The notes under the pieces: generated by a model
Databases searched by the model: none
What the model saw: only the letters and a program-made list of their open reading frames with translations
What the model was told of the DNA's origin: nothing
Program-made: the position numbers and the translations under genes
Shown here: in pieces, positions 55,596-63,059 of the stretch
How the letters are laid out: each line of letters begins with the position of its first letter
Position numbering within the stretch: the stretch's first letter is position 1
Source: Leptotrichia hofstadii
GTDB lineage: Bacteria; Fusobacteriota; Fusobacteriia; Fusobacteriales; Leptotrichiaceae
Assembly (NCBI RefSeq): GCF_007990525.1
Contig: NZ_AP019823.1
Coordinates: forward strand, 310,001-374,000
Length of the DNA stretch: 64,000 nucleotides
Direction: 5' to 3'

Positions 55596-56951
55596 TTAGT
55601 TCAGTAATATCAGCACTTCTAAAGGTTGATATTTTTTTATTTTCACCCTTTTTATTAGCATTCTGAACATCAAGAATAAATTATATCTATCTGTTTCATC
55701 CATATTTTCTAACACTTCTTTTAAGATTTTTATATTGTCCAATTTTTCTTCACTTATTGTTTTATCTTTTATTATTCTATCAATATCATTCAAGGAATCT
55801 TCAAATACTCGTTTTCTATTTTTCAGTTCCTCAAGTTTATCATTTAATTCAAATTCATTTATCAATTCTTTAGTAAATAATTCTAAATACTTAGTTCTTT
55901 CTCTATCTATTTTTTTGATTTGCTTGTCTATATTTTCTCTATCTCTTTTATACTTTTCTAAATTAGGCTTTTCGTTTAAAAACTCTAATTCTTTCAAATT
56001 CAATAATTTACGTATTATAAACTTTTCGGCTTTATTCATGGATATTGCCTTTTTACATTTATCACATCTGTAATTAACGCTGTTTTTAAACATTTTTCCA
56101 CCACAGGTACATTCCAGTATGCCTGTGAATAAAAATTTGCCTTCTTTACGTATTACACGTTGCTTGAATAACATTTGCCGCTGCACTTCTCTGAATAGAT
56201 CTTCACTTATTAATGCTTGGTGATTTCCCTTAAATATTGTTATTTCCTTGTTTATCTTAACTTCTCCAGTATTAATATTATTTTCTTTTCTACCATACAT
56301 AAGATTGCCGATATAAAACTCATTTTGTAGAATCCATTTAATAGATGAAATATTTCTATTAAATATACTTGCTGTTTCAGAAATACTTTTAGTATTTAAG
56401 TATGTATTAAAAATACTTATTACATCTTCAGAAGTTTCAGGATCTATTACAATATTATTATGTTCGTCTTTTTTATAGCCAATTGGGATATTTCCACCTT
56501 GCCATATTCCTGCTTTGGCTCTAGCCCATTTATTTGACTTTACCCTCATTGATATTTGTTTTCTTTCGTAGTCTGCTAACACAGCAAATATTTGAAAGAA
56601 CAACATACCGGTGGGGGTTGTTGTATTTATTTCAGATTGTGAGATAGATACAAATTTTATATTACTTTTTTGAAGTTCCAAAACAAAATTTAACATAGTT
56701 AAAGTTATACGTGAAATACGAGAACTCTCGTAAACCACAAGCACATCAAATGATTTCTTTTTGATTTCCTGTTGTAATTTAAGAAAGCCTTCACGATTAT
56801 CATTACCTCCGCTTTCTACGTCCTGTATAACTTCTTTTAATTTGTAACCGCTCATTTTACAAAAATCTTCGCATTTTCTTATCTGAAACTCAAGTGAACG
56901 CCCCTCTTCCTGCATTTCTGTGCTAACCCTAGCATATATAATGGCTTTCAT
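55596..56951 (-). CDS. Large serine recombinase (integrase)
   Basis: A 451-residue site-specific recombinase. The N-terminal resolvase domain begins AIIYARVSTE with the catalytic serine (Ser10) and has YESSRISR and ADYERKQIS segments. A recombinase domain follows (about 150-260), then a zinc ribbon (CTCGG, CDKC, about 283-310) and a coiled coil (about 335-420) as in phage-type large serine integrases. It likely integrates and, with a directionality factor, excises the element. The ATG follows the stop of a 23-codon gene directly, with AAAGGAG inside that gene. Confidence 0.93.
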   Translation of the reverse strand: MKAIIYARVSTEMQEEGRSLEFQIRKCEDFCKMSGYKLKEVIQDVESGGNDNREGFLKLQQEIKKKSFDVLVVYESSRISRITLTMLNFVLELQKSNIKFVSISQSEINTTTPTGMLFFQIFAVLADYERKQISMRVKSNKWARAKAGIWQGGNIPIGYKKDEHNNIVIDPETSEDVISIFNTYLNTKSISETASIFNRNISSIKWILQNEFYIGNLMYGRKENNINTGEVKINKEITIFKGNHQALISEDLFREVQRQMLFKQRVIRKEGKFLFTGILECTCGGKMFKNSVNYRCDKCKKAISMNKAEKFIIRKLLNLKELEFLNEKPNLEKYKRDRENIDKQIKKIDRERTKYLELFTKELINEFELNDKLEELKNRKRVFEDSLNDIDRIIKDKTISEEKLDNIKILKEVLENMDETDRYNLFLMFRMLIKRVKIKKYQPLEVLILLN

Positions 56952-57023
56952 CTATGCTCTCCTTTTGTCCTGTTCTGCTTTGATTTTGTATAATAGTTTT
57001 AATATTTCTTCCTTATTTTTCAT
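56952..57023 (-). CDS. 23-residue peptide upstream of the integrase
   Basis: ATG 57023 overlaps the stop of the preceding gene (TAATG), GGAGGG lies 4 bases upstream, and the stop codon touches the integrase ATG. The peptide is Lys/Glu-rich (begins MKNKEEIL). It may be a coupling device that carries ribosomes to the integrase start, or a tiny protein such as a directionality factor fragment. Confidence 0.45.
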   Translation of the reverse strand: MKNKEEILKLLYKIKAEQDKRRA

Positions 57024-57214
57024 TATCCCTCCGTTTCCGTCATATCAAAATAATTCGATATAACACAATCTTTTGAAACGTGTTTAGCAGTCTCTTCAAA
57101 AGTTGGACCGCTAAAACTTTCTTCTTGTATTTCTTCTCTGTCAATATACACTTTTGCTATGAATCTTATTTCATTTTCAATTTTTATTTTGTAAATTTCG
57201 GCATGTTTTATCAT
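57023..57214 (-). CDS. Small phage protein, unknown
   Basis: A 63-residue protein starting at ATG 57214, which overlaps the previous stop (ATGA). No recognised domain; it ends with an acidic tail (MTETEG). It is part of the leftward early operon with tightly overlapping genes. Confidence 0.6.
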   Translation of the reverse strand: MIKHAEIYKIKIENEIRFIAKVYIDREEIQEESFSGPTFEETAKHVSKDCVISNYFDMTETEG

Positions 57215-57453
57215 TGATCCATTCTTTCCCAATCCTCAACTTCCTCTCCTGTTTTGAGAACTTGAAAGCCTGTTTCTATAGTATCCCATAACCAAACATC
57301 AAATTCTTTTTCTAACTTTTCTTCATCATTTATTATTTCTTCCGCCTCTTTTTCTGTATAGCCGTAATCATCGACTAAATCTATAACTTCAGCATTTGTA
57401 CAGAAAGCATTTGCATTGCTGTTTGCATAAAATCCTACCTTGTATTTGCTCAT
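57211..57453 (-). CDS. Small acidic phage protein, unknown
   Basis: An 80-residue acidic protein (many Glu and Asp, segment GYTEKEAEEII about residue 31). AGGAGGAG lies 6 bases before the ATG. No family recognised. It is in the early operon and overlaps the next gene by four bases. Confidence 0.65.
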   Translation of the reverse strand: MSKYKVGFYANSNANAFCTNAEVIDLVDDYGYTEKEAEEIINDEEKLEKEFDVWLWDTIETGFQVLKTGEEVEDWERMDQ

Positions 57454-57503
57454 TTGTTCTCCTCCTGTTTGTTACAAAAAGTACCCTCAATTAATCCTCT
57501 CTT

Positions 57504-58010
57504 TTATCTTACAAGTAAACTTTGCGAAGTCTCCAAATGTACTCCAGCAATTTCTTCTCCGTTCTTAATTGCTTTTTTGATTTCTTCTTTTTCTATTTTA
57601 TCGCTCTGAATCATAGTTACAAATTTTGCTGGTATTAAACTTTTGTCGTCAATCACTAAAGATGGATTGTTATTTTTAATTGTAAATGTACCTGTTTCAG
57701 TTTCTATTCTCTTAACATCCAATCCTTGCATGGCTTCTAAGATTAAACTTTTTAGTGCTTTTTTTCTTTCGCTTGCTTGTTTTGCTTTTTTAGTATAGAA
57801 ATCAGCAATTTCTTTGCATTTTTCTGCTTTTAATTCTAAATCTTTCAATAGTAATTCCAGTTGGTCCGATTTTTCTTCTAATAGCAATGAAACACTTTCT
57901 TTTGTATCATTTATTGTTTGTTCGTCCAATTCATTATTTTGGTTATCCAAAAAATTTATTATATTATTTATTTCTTTTAATTCGTATTTTATTAAACTCA
58001 AATTATTCAT
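57504..58010 (-). CDS. Siphovirus Gp157-family protein
   Basis: A 168-residue protein with an N-terminal coiled coil (about residues 5-85) and a C-terminal part with GTFTIKNNNPSLVI, PAKFV and ....K..IKKAIKNGEEIAGVHLE, the recognisable end of Gp157 proteins. Family members are phage early proteins near SSB and recombination genes, linked to phage resistance in Streptococcus thermophilus phages. AAAGGAG precedes the ATG. Confidence 0.82.
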   Translation of the reverse strand: MNNLSLIKYELKEINNIINFLDNQNNELDEQTINDTKESVSLLLEEKSDQLELLLKDLELKAEKCKEIADFYTKKAKQASERKKALKSLILEAMQGLDVKRIETETGTFTIKNNNPSLVIDDKSLIPAKFVTMIQSDKIEKEEIKKAIKNGEEIAGVHLETSQSLLVR

Positions 58011-58028
58011 TTTGTTTTCTCCTTTCTA

Positions 58029-58409
58029 TCATTTCTTATTCTTATCAAAAGGAAATCCTTCGTCCTCATCAGAATCATAACGATTTCTGTTATTATTTTC
58101 ACCGTTACCACTGTTTTTGCTGTCAATAAATTCAAAAGTATTTGCCAAAACTCTTGTAAATTTCCTTTTTTCTCCGTTCTGTTCGTAACTGTTTACGCTT
58201 AAACGTCCTTGTATTAATATTCTGTTGCCTTTCCCAAAATATTCTGCTATATTCTCAGCCGTCTTTTCCCAAGCCACACAGTCGATAAACTCAGCTTCAT
58301 CTTTTGTTTTCTGTACAGCCAATGTAAAAGTTGTATATGCCTTTCCGTTTGATGTATATTTTAGCTCAGGATCTCGTGTTAATCTTCCCATTAATATTGC
58401 TACGTTCAT
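58029..58409 (-). CDS. ssb: Single-stranded DNA-binding protein
   Basis: A 126-residue SSB. The OB-fold spans about residues 1-105, beginning MNVAILMGRLTRDPELKYT, with the FIDCVAWEKTAENIAEYFGKG segment; an Asn/Gly linker and an acidic tip follow (DSDEDEGFPFD), though three lysine-type residues follow the usual DDxPF-like end. It works with the ERF-type annealing protein of the element. GGGAG precedes the ATG. Confidence 0.93.
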   Translation of the reverse strand: MNVAILMGRLTRDPELKYTSNGKAYTTFTLAVQKTKDEAEFIDCVAWEKTAENIAEYFGKGNRILIQGRLSVNSYEQNGEKRKFTRVLANTFEFIDSKNSGNGENNNRNRYDSDEDEGFPFDKNKK

Positions 58410-58412
58410 AAT

Positions 58413-59007
58413 TTATGCTCCCTTCTTTTGCTTATTGTTTTTTATATAGTTACATAATTTTTCTAAATCTTTAATTGGAACTTTGCTTAAATTGTCTGTT
58501 GAATTAGCGAGTAAATATTTATCTATCTCTTTTTCATTTCCTTTTAAATGTTCATTTATATATTTAACTGCTTTTTGGATTTTCTCCTCTTCTGTCGAAT
58601 ATTCTTTAGGTTTATTTTGTTGCTTATCTTTGTCAATTGTTGCGTTAATCATATCGTCTTCCACTATTTCTAAAGCGTTTAGATAACAGTAACGTTTTAA
58701 ATAAGTATGCGTACTTCCTATCATTTGTAATCCATTCTGTCCTTTTAAAACTATTTCAGCCTTTGGAGTTACAAAAGTGATTGTTTCGTCCGTTTTCTCT
58801 GTATTAATTACAGTTAATACACCTTCGTTTTTCTAGCAAATCAAATTTTGAAAAAAGTTTTAAGTTTTCAAATATTTCATTCACTTTTGGCAAGAAGTCT
58901 TTTAGTTCAAAATATTTAAAGCCGGAAAATTTATTATGCCCTCCCATTTTCAATCCCAAACTTTGCAATTCAACTCTAGCCTTTTGTAATTTTTCGTAAA
59001 TGTTCAT
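58413..59007 (-). pseudogene. ERF-family ssDNA-annealing protein gene with a frameshift
   Basis: The first part (from ATG 59007 after GGGAGG) encodes an ERF-type N-terminus (KARVELQSLGLKMGGHNKFSGFKY) and stops at 58804. The other frame is open upstream of 58724 and continues the family sequence (VTPKAEIVLKGQNGLQMIGSTHTYLKRY). Removing one base from the A5 run (minus strand, 58832-58828) joins them into one protein of about 197 residues. ERF proteins anneal single strands in phage recombination. Either the gene is broken or the run is a base-call error. Confidence 0.75.
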
Positions 59008-59134
59008 TATTCTTTTCCTCCCATTTATCATTGTCTTGTTTTAATTCCTTGTTAAGTTCCTGCAAGTTCTTAGCAGCATTCTTAAAAAAGTTAAGACTTG
59101 CGTTTTGTTGTTTTATATAGTCATCTGTAAACAT
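58976..59134 (-). CDS. Small phage protein (52 residues)
   Basis: ATG 59134 with GGAGGG 6 bases upstream; the ATG overlaps the previous stop (TAATG). It encodes a charged, helical 52-residue protein (begins MFTDDYIKQQN) and ends inside the ERF gene, overlapping its start by 32 bases. No family recognised. Confidence 0.5.
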   Translation of the reverse strand: MFTDDYIKQQNASLNFFKNAAKNLQELNKELKQDNDKWEEKNNEHLRKITKG

Positions 59135-59313
59135 TATTTTCCCTCCAGCAATAATTTCTCGATTCTTTCAAATTCTCTATCACATTCTTCTTGTGTATCA
59201 AAACGAAGAACAAAGACTTCTTGAGAATACGAAAATTTTATTTCAAATTCCCTTTTTCCTATAGTATGAAAATTTGACAAATTAAGTAAAATATCTTTAA
59301 TTTTTATCCACAT
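59134..59313 (-). CDS. Small phage protein (59 residues)
   Basis: ATG 59313 with AAAGGAG 7 bases upstream. It encodes 59 residues (begins MWIKIKDILL) rich in Glu and Phe. It overlaps the end of the upstream membrane-protein gene by ten bases and the next gene by one base. No family recognised. Confidence 0.5.
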   Translation of the reverse strand: MWIKIKDILLNLSNFHTIGKREFEIKFSYSQEVFVLRFDTQEECDREFERIEKLLLEGK

Positions 59314-59528
59314 AGTTTTTCTCCTTTAAAAAAATTCTCCCCTTTTACAAGACCCATAAATTCCTTAATTCTGCTTGGCACATACCATAGTAGTAGTGCC
59401 ATTAAAAATGGAAACACTGTATTACCGCCAAATATCCAATGCCCTTTAACTCTAATCGTTTCAATCTGCATTAGAGCAGTTGTTATAATTAGAATTATCC
59501 ATTTTATTGCACTCTTTGTTGTCAGCAT
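59304..59528 (-). CDS. Small phage membrane protein
   Basis: A 74-residue protein with two hydrophobic segments (about residues 8-24 and 38-54), starting at ATG 59528 with GGAGG 6-10 bases upstream. It sits inside the early operon, overlapping a shorter gene in another frame upstream and the next gene downstream. Topology suggests an inner-membrane protein; function unknown. Confidence 0.6.
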   Translation of the reverse strand: MLTTKSAIKWIILIITTALMQIETIRVKGHWIFGGNTVFPFLMALLLWYVPSRIKEFMGLVKGENFFKGEKLCG

Positions 59529-59595
59529 TTTCTTCCTCCATTTCTTCAATTTCCTGTTTATCCATTTCTTTTTCCAGCTGTTCTCTTATTGTCAT
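59461..59595 (-). CDS. Small acidic phage protein (44 residues)
   Basis: ATG 59595 with a perfect AGGAGG 7 bases upstream. It encodes a very acidic 44-residue protein (begins MTIREQLEKE) and overlaps the following membrane-protein gene by 68 bases in another frame. The strong ribosome site is the main support. Confidence 0.45.
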   Translation of the reverse strand: MTIREQLEKEMDKQEIEEMEEENADNKECNKMDNSNYNNCSNAD

Positions 59596-59677
59596 ATTTT
59601 GCCTCCTGAAATTTATTTAAGATTATTAATATCTTATCCAAACCCACAATCGCTTATGGGCTTGGTAAAATATCAAT

Positions 59678-59824
59678 TTATTTCCAGTTCGGATTAAAAA
59701 GTAGTGGCTTTGGTTGTTTTTTGTTAAACAGCCTTTTGATTCTATTTTTTAGTTTCTTAGCTTCTCTTTCCTTTTTCACTTTCTCGTTATTGCTGTTTAC
59801 TAATGTTACCGATTCAAAATTCAT
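59678..59824 (-). CDS. Small basic phage protein (48 residues)
   Basis: ATG 59824 with AGGAGG 6 bases upstream. It encodes 48 residues, strongly basic in the middle (VKKEREAKKLKNRIKRL), ending NPNWK. A hairpin CCAAGCCCA / TGGGTTTGG follows at about 59640-59665. No family recognised. Confidence 0.5.
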   Translation of the reverse strand: MNFESVTLVNSNNEKVKKEREAKKLKNRIKRLFNKKQPKPLLFNPNWK

Positions 59825-59835
59825 TGTTATTCCTC

Positions 59836-60150
59836 CTATGCTATTTTTTTAGTTGTTACAGTTACATCTACAATTTCATCTTCCCACTCTGCTTCCTGAT
59901 GTCCGTTGTCGTATGTTATTACTCCAACTTGATAACTTTTTTCAACTTGTTCCTCATATTCAAAGTTCTCAAAATATTCACGAATTTTCATAACTTCCTT
60001 TGTTGTGGCTCCGTCCAATATCCAGCTCATAAGCCAATTGTTCAACCATTCTTGAGTATATTCGATTTCATCGTTATCGTTTACCTTTAGTTCTTCACTA
60101 TCAATTAAATCGAATATTACGCCTCTTACTTCTTTTTCTAAAGCTGTCAT
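59836..60150 (-). CDS. Early phage protein, unknown
   Basis: A 104-residue acidic protein, first gene of the leftward early operon. The start is ATG 60150, with AGGAG 9 bases upstream; the in-frame ATG nine bases earlier lies too close to that site. No recognised domain. Its transcript would start at the promoter at 60238-60266 and is likely repressed by the CI-like protein. Confidence 0.6.
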   Translation of the reverse strand: MTALEKEVRGVIFDLIDSEELKVNDNDEIEYTQEWLNNWLMSWILDGATTKEVMKIREYFENFEYEEQVEKSYQVGVITYDNGHQEAEWEDEIVDVTVTTKKIA

Positions 60151-60177
60151 TTTTATCATCTCCTATTTATAACATTA

Positions 60178-60291
60178 TGTAACGTTTTTGTTACATAAAT
60201 TCCTTTAAAAAAGTAGTCTTATCTTGACTACAAAATTATTATAACACATTTGTAACAAAAATGCAACACTTTTTTGTAACAAAATTGTTAC
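60178..60291. promoter_or_regulatory. Divergent phage control region with GTAAC operators
   Basis: Three operator-like sites share GTAAC half-sites: TGTAAC-6-GTTACA (60178-60195), TGTAAC with nearby TGCAAC (60251-60268), and GTAACAA-AA-TTGTTAC (60276-60291). The middle site covers the early promoter; the third covers the -35 of the repressor promoter; the first lies downstream of the early promoter. This is the layout of a lambda-like repressor switch. Confidence 0.65.
60238..60266 (-). promoter_or_regulatory. Early leftward promoter of the element
   Basis: Minus-strand TTGCAT (60266-60261), 17 bases, TATAAT (60243-60238). Confidence 0.7.
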
Positions 60292-60314
60292 TTTTTGAAA
60301 AAATGTGGTAAAAT
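60285..60314 (+). promoter_or_regulatory. Repressor promoter
   Basis: TTGTTA (60285-60290), 18 bases, TAAAAT (60309-60314); the -35 lies inside an operator. Confidence 0.6.
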
Positions 60315-60341
60315 TAGAATAAGAAAGCAGGAGGAATACTT

Positions 60342-60767
60342 ATGAAACTAGGGGAATTATTAAAAGAAAAGAGAGAGCAAAGAAATTTAACTTTGCGACA
60401 AGTAGAGAATAAATTAAAAGGAAAAAATATTAATTACAGTCACACAAGTATAAAAAGATTAGAGAATGAGGAACACGAAAAAGTTCCAATAAAAGTTTTA
60501 TCGGCTTTAGCAGAAATATTTAATCTAAATAAAATAGAATTGTTTAATCTGGCTGGTGCTGCCTTAGATAAAATAGACGATGATAGGGTTTTACAATTGA
60601 ACAGAAGAGAAAAATTGCAAAGAGAGAAATTTTTAGAAGATAATGCCGTATTTTTCTTTAATGATGAAAATGTTTCGGAAGAAGACAAAGACAAGTTAAT
60701 GCTTGCTCTGAATAACGCATATTTTAGATCAAAAGAAATAAAAAGGGATAAGAAAAATAAAAAATAG
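60342..60767 (+). CDS. CI-like repressor (XRE helix-turn-helix)
   Basis: A 141-residue regulator. Residues about 3-68 are an XRE helix-turn-helix (LTLRQVENKL then HTSIKRLENE). There is no LexA-type autocleavage domain; instead an ImmA-type protease gene follows after 16 bases, as in ICEBs1-like ImmR/ImmA switches. It likely represses the leftward operon and itself through the GTAAC sites. AGGAGG precedes the ATG. Confidence 0.88.
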   Translation: MKLGELLKEKREQRNLTLRQVENKLKGKNINYSHTSIKRLENEEHEKVPIKVLSALAEIFNLNKIELFNLAGAALDKIDDDRVLQLNRREKLQREKFLEDNAVFFFNDENVSEEDKDKLMLALNNAYFRSKEIKRDKKNKK

Positions 60768-60783
60768 CCATTATTGGAGGAAT

Positions 60784-61209
60784 ATGAAAAAGAATTTTGT
60801 ATTAAGAGTAAAAAATCTGATAGAAAAATACAGAACAAAGAATCCTTTTGAAATTTGCGAAAGAGCAGGCGTTGAAATAATATTTCAGGATTTAGGAAAA
60901 ATAAAAGGATTTCATGTAAGAAACGCTGGAGTCAGTTTAATAATGATTAACAGCAAACTTTCTGAATTAATGATAATTATAGTGCTGTTACACGAGTTAG
61001 GACATGCCGTATTGAAGCATCCAACAAAAGATATTTCTTTTATGAAAGATAATTTTTTTGGATTTTCCAACCAGCTAGAAAACGAAGCAAATTTATTTTT
61101 GGCAGAATTTTTATTTAATTACATTCCGCTAGAGGATTATTTTGTTGGAAAAGAAGAAGAAAAAGCATTGATGAGATTGGCGGAGTTGAAAAGTAGATTT
61201 GGGAAATAA
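60784..61209 (+). CDS. ImmA/IrrE-type metalloprotease
   Basis: A 141-residue zinc peptidase with HELGHA (about residues 76-81) and a downstream glutamate in ENEANLF (about 104-108). Proteins of this type cut or inactivate their partner repressor when the cell is stressed or mating conditions arise, which releases the element. It is co-transcribed with the repressor. GGAGG precedes the ATG. Confidence 0.9.
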   Translation: MKKNFVLRVKNLIEKYRTKNPFEICERAGVEIIFQDLGKIKGFHVRNAGVSLIMINSKLSELMIIIVLLHELGHAVLKHPTKDISFMKDNFFGFSNQLENEANLFLAEFLFNYIPLEDYFVGKEEEKALMRLAELKSRFGK

Positions 61210-61277
61210 AGATAAATAAAAAAGAGATTTAAAAAGGGTTTATTGAGGAAAACTATAGTTAAGATACGGAGAAAAAT

Positions 61278-62099
61278 GTGGAACATATAGATTTTCCTGA
61301 AGAAATGAAAAATAAATTTGAAATAATACAATTTTTAAATAATTTGTTATCTGCAAAAGATAACAAGCTATACTATAATATGAAAGAGATAAGGTTTTTT
61401 GAAGCTTCGTTGCTTCCGCTTTTTCACACTATTAACCAGCAGTTGTTTCAGACACATGAAAAAATATATTACAATGAAATAAAGAGTGAAATAATAGATT
61501 TTTTTGCAAAAAACAAATATTTAAAATTATTTAATAATGAAATTAGAATATCTGAAGATAATTATAAGACAATGCTGGATTTTACAATGTTAAAGAAGCA
61601 AGAAAATGAGAATGATACATTTGGAAAAATAAAAAATATAATATTAGAGAAAAAGTTATTGAATAATAGTAATTTGATTTATAGCTATCTATTAAGTAAT
61701 ATTGGAGAAATTACTAACAATAGTTATGAACATGGAGAAACAGCGGTAGCATATATATGTGGGCAGTATTATCCTAGACTTAGCAAACTTTCTTTTTCGG
61801 TAAGCAATTTAGGAAAAACAATAAATGAAAAGGTAAAAGAAGTTAAACCTAATTTATCAAATAAAAAATGTATAGAATGGATATTTAAAGAAGGTACAAC
61901 CACAAGAAAAGATGGAACATCGGGCGGTTATGGTTTGTATGATTTAAAAGAAATGGTTGAAGAATTAGAAGGGAATATAACAGTAGTTTCAGGGTATGAT
62001 TATTATTCTGTTGATAAAAACAGAAAAACAGTTTATAATAGACTAACTAACAAATATAAAGGAACAACGATTATTATTGATATTTATTATAAAAGATAA
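61278..62099 (+). CDS. GHKL (histidine kinase-like) ATPase, first gene of a three-gene cassette
   Basis: A 273-residue protein. Residues about 1-135 are of unknown type and helical. Residues about 140-273 are a GHKL ATP-binding fold: N-box GEITNNSYEHGE, a G1-like SNLGKTI where the usual aspartate is asparagine, and G2 GGYGLYDLKEMVEELEG. This resembles anti-sigma kinases (SpoIIAB/RsbW type). The start is GTG at 61278 after GGAG. A STAS-like gene follows after 21 bases and a PIN gene overlaps that, so the three form one unit. I know of no named system with this make-up. Confidence 0.8.
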   Translation: MEHIDFPEEMKNKFEIIQFLNNLLSAKDNKLYYNMKEIRFFEASLLPLFHTINQQLFQTHEKIYYNEIKSEIIDFFAKNKYLKLFNNEIRISEDNYKTMLDFTMLKKQENENDTFGKIKNIILEKKLLNNSNLIYSYLLSNIGEITNNSYEHGETAVAYICGQYYPRLSKLSFSVSNLGKTINEKVKEVKPNLSNKKCIEWIFKEGTTTRKDGTSGGYGLYDLKEMVEELEGNITVVSGYDYYSVDKNRKTVYNRLTNKYKGTTIIIDIYYKR

Positions 62100-62120
62100 T
62101 GATAGCTTAAAGGAGGAAAA

Positions 62121-62417
62121 ATGGAAATAAATGTAAAAGAATTAATTAAAACAGAATTTGCAATTAAAGCTGAAAAAGGAGAAATTTTGCACAAAGAATT
62201 AGAAAAAGGGATAAAAAAGAACGAAGAAATCGTGTTAGATTTTAGTGGAATCGAGGCGAGCACAACAAGATTTTTTAATGTTTCAATAGGGAAACTTTAT
62301 GGAGAATTTTCAGAGGAAACAATTGACAACATAAAAATAAATAATGCCAACGAAGTTGTAGCTAATCAGATAGAGGTGTCTAAAAATGGATCAAAAATAT
62401 TTTACTCATCTAAATAA
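62121..62417 (+). CDS. STAS-like protein (DUF4325 type), second gene of the cassette
   Basis: A 98-residue protein with the pattern of the STAS-like DUF4325 family: IVLDFSGIEASTTRFFNVSIGKL (about residues 36-58), an acidic strand followed by a Ser/Thr-rich turn where classic STAS proteins are phosphorylated. STAS proteins pair with GHKL kinases as anti-anti-sigma switches, which matches the gene upstream. AAGGAGG precedes the ATG. Its last 32 bases overlap the PIN gene. Confidence 0.75.
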   Translation: MEINVKELIKTEFAIKAEKGEILHKELEKGIKKNEEIVLDFSGIEASTTRFFNVSIGKLYGEFSEETIDNIKINNANEVVANQIEVSKNGSKIFYSSK

Positions 62418-62958
62418 TTATGATTTAAGAACAATTAATGAAAAAAAAGTAATATTTGATACAAATGTTCTGGTAAACCTCTATCATCCTGAAATAAACA
62501 AAAATAATACGATAAACCAAAACTACATTTCAAAAATAGAAGATTTACTCATAGATTGTAAAATAAAAAAAATAAAAATAAAGATAATAATTCCCATTAT
62601 ATCAGAATTTTATAATTTAGCATTGAATGCTGCTTTTGAAGACTATAAAATAAGTAAACTTAAAGATGAAAAATTTACTAAAAAAGATTATCGAAAAACT
62701 CCTGAGTTTAAAATTTCAAACGCAGGAATAATAAAGATAATAAATGACATTCTTCTGCATCAAGAATTTGAAGTTGAGCATTATAATTTTGAATATGAAA
62801 AAATAGAAAATAAAGAAACGTTGTTATCTAGTTTGGATTTTACAGATTTAATAATAAGTAAATATTGTGAAGAAAAAGATGTTTGTTTAGTAACTTTAGA
62901 TAGTGATTTTAGAAAAACTTTTAGAAGAAATTTAAAATTTAGTATAATATCTAACTGA
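62386..62958 (+). CDS. PIN-domain nuclease, third gene of the cassette
   Basis: A 190-residue predicted RNase. FDTNVLVNLY (Asp about residue 25) is the first acidic motif; SEFYN (about 69) offers a glutamate; FTDLIISKYCEE (about 152) and TLDSDFRK (about 171) give the remaining acids of a PIN active site. GAGGTG lies 6 bases before the ATG, inside the end of the STAS-like gene, so translation is coupled. As the likely effector, it could cut tRNA or mRNA when released by the ATPase-STAS pair; this is inferred. Confidence 0.8.
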   Translation: MDQKYFTHLNNYDLRTINEKKVIFDTNVLVNLYHPEINKNNTINQNYISKIEDLLIDCKIKKIKIKIIIPIISEFYNLALNAAFEDYKISKLKDEKFTKKDYRKTPEFKISNAGIIKIINDILLHQEFEVEHYNFEYEKIENKETLLSSLDFTDLIISKYCEEKDVCLVTLDSDFRKTFRRNLKFSIISN

Positions 62959-63019
62959 TAAGTAAAGGCACTTTTAACTGGTTTCTTTTTTAATACTTTC
63001 AATTTTCTTTGAAATATGA

Positions 63020-63025
63020 TATAAT
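63020..63025 (+). promoter_or_regulatory. Extended -10 before the 3' lipoprotein gene
   Basis: TATAAT preceded by TGA, with a poor -35 (TTTCAA, 62997-63002) 17 bases upstream. Confidence 0.5.
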
Positions 63026-63059
63026 TTAATAAATTATAAAATAGAAAGCGAGGAAAAGA

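Larger units (their letters stand above)
55572..63000. mobile_element. Small integrated phage-like element
   Basis: It spans a large serine integrase at the left edge next to tRNA-Leu, a leftward early operon (SSB, ERF-like, Gp157 and small proteins), a divergent control region, a CI-like repressor with ImmA-type protease, and a three-gene cassette. There are no capsid, portal, terminase or lysis genes. The right boundary is a guess placed between the PIN gene (62958) and the lipoprotein gene at 63060; no long direct repeat was found to fix the ends. It may be a satellite, a mini-ICE or a deleted prophage. Confidence 0.65.

Noticed and set aside
55612-62983. Possible att repeat: GCACTTCTAAAGGTT near 55612 and GCACTTTTAACTGGTT near 62967
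   Set aside because: The left copy lies inside the integrase coding sequence and the match has a mismatch-plus-gap pattern likely by chance.
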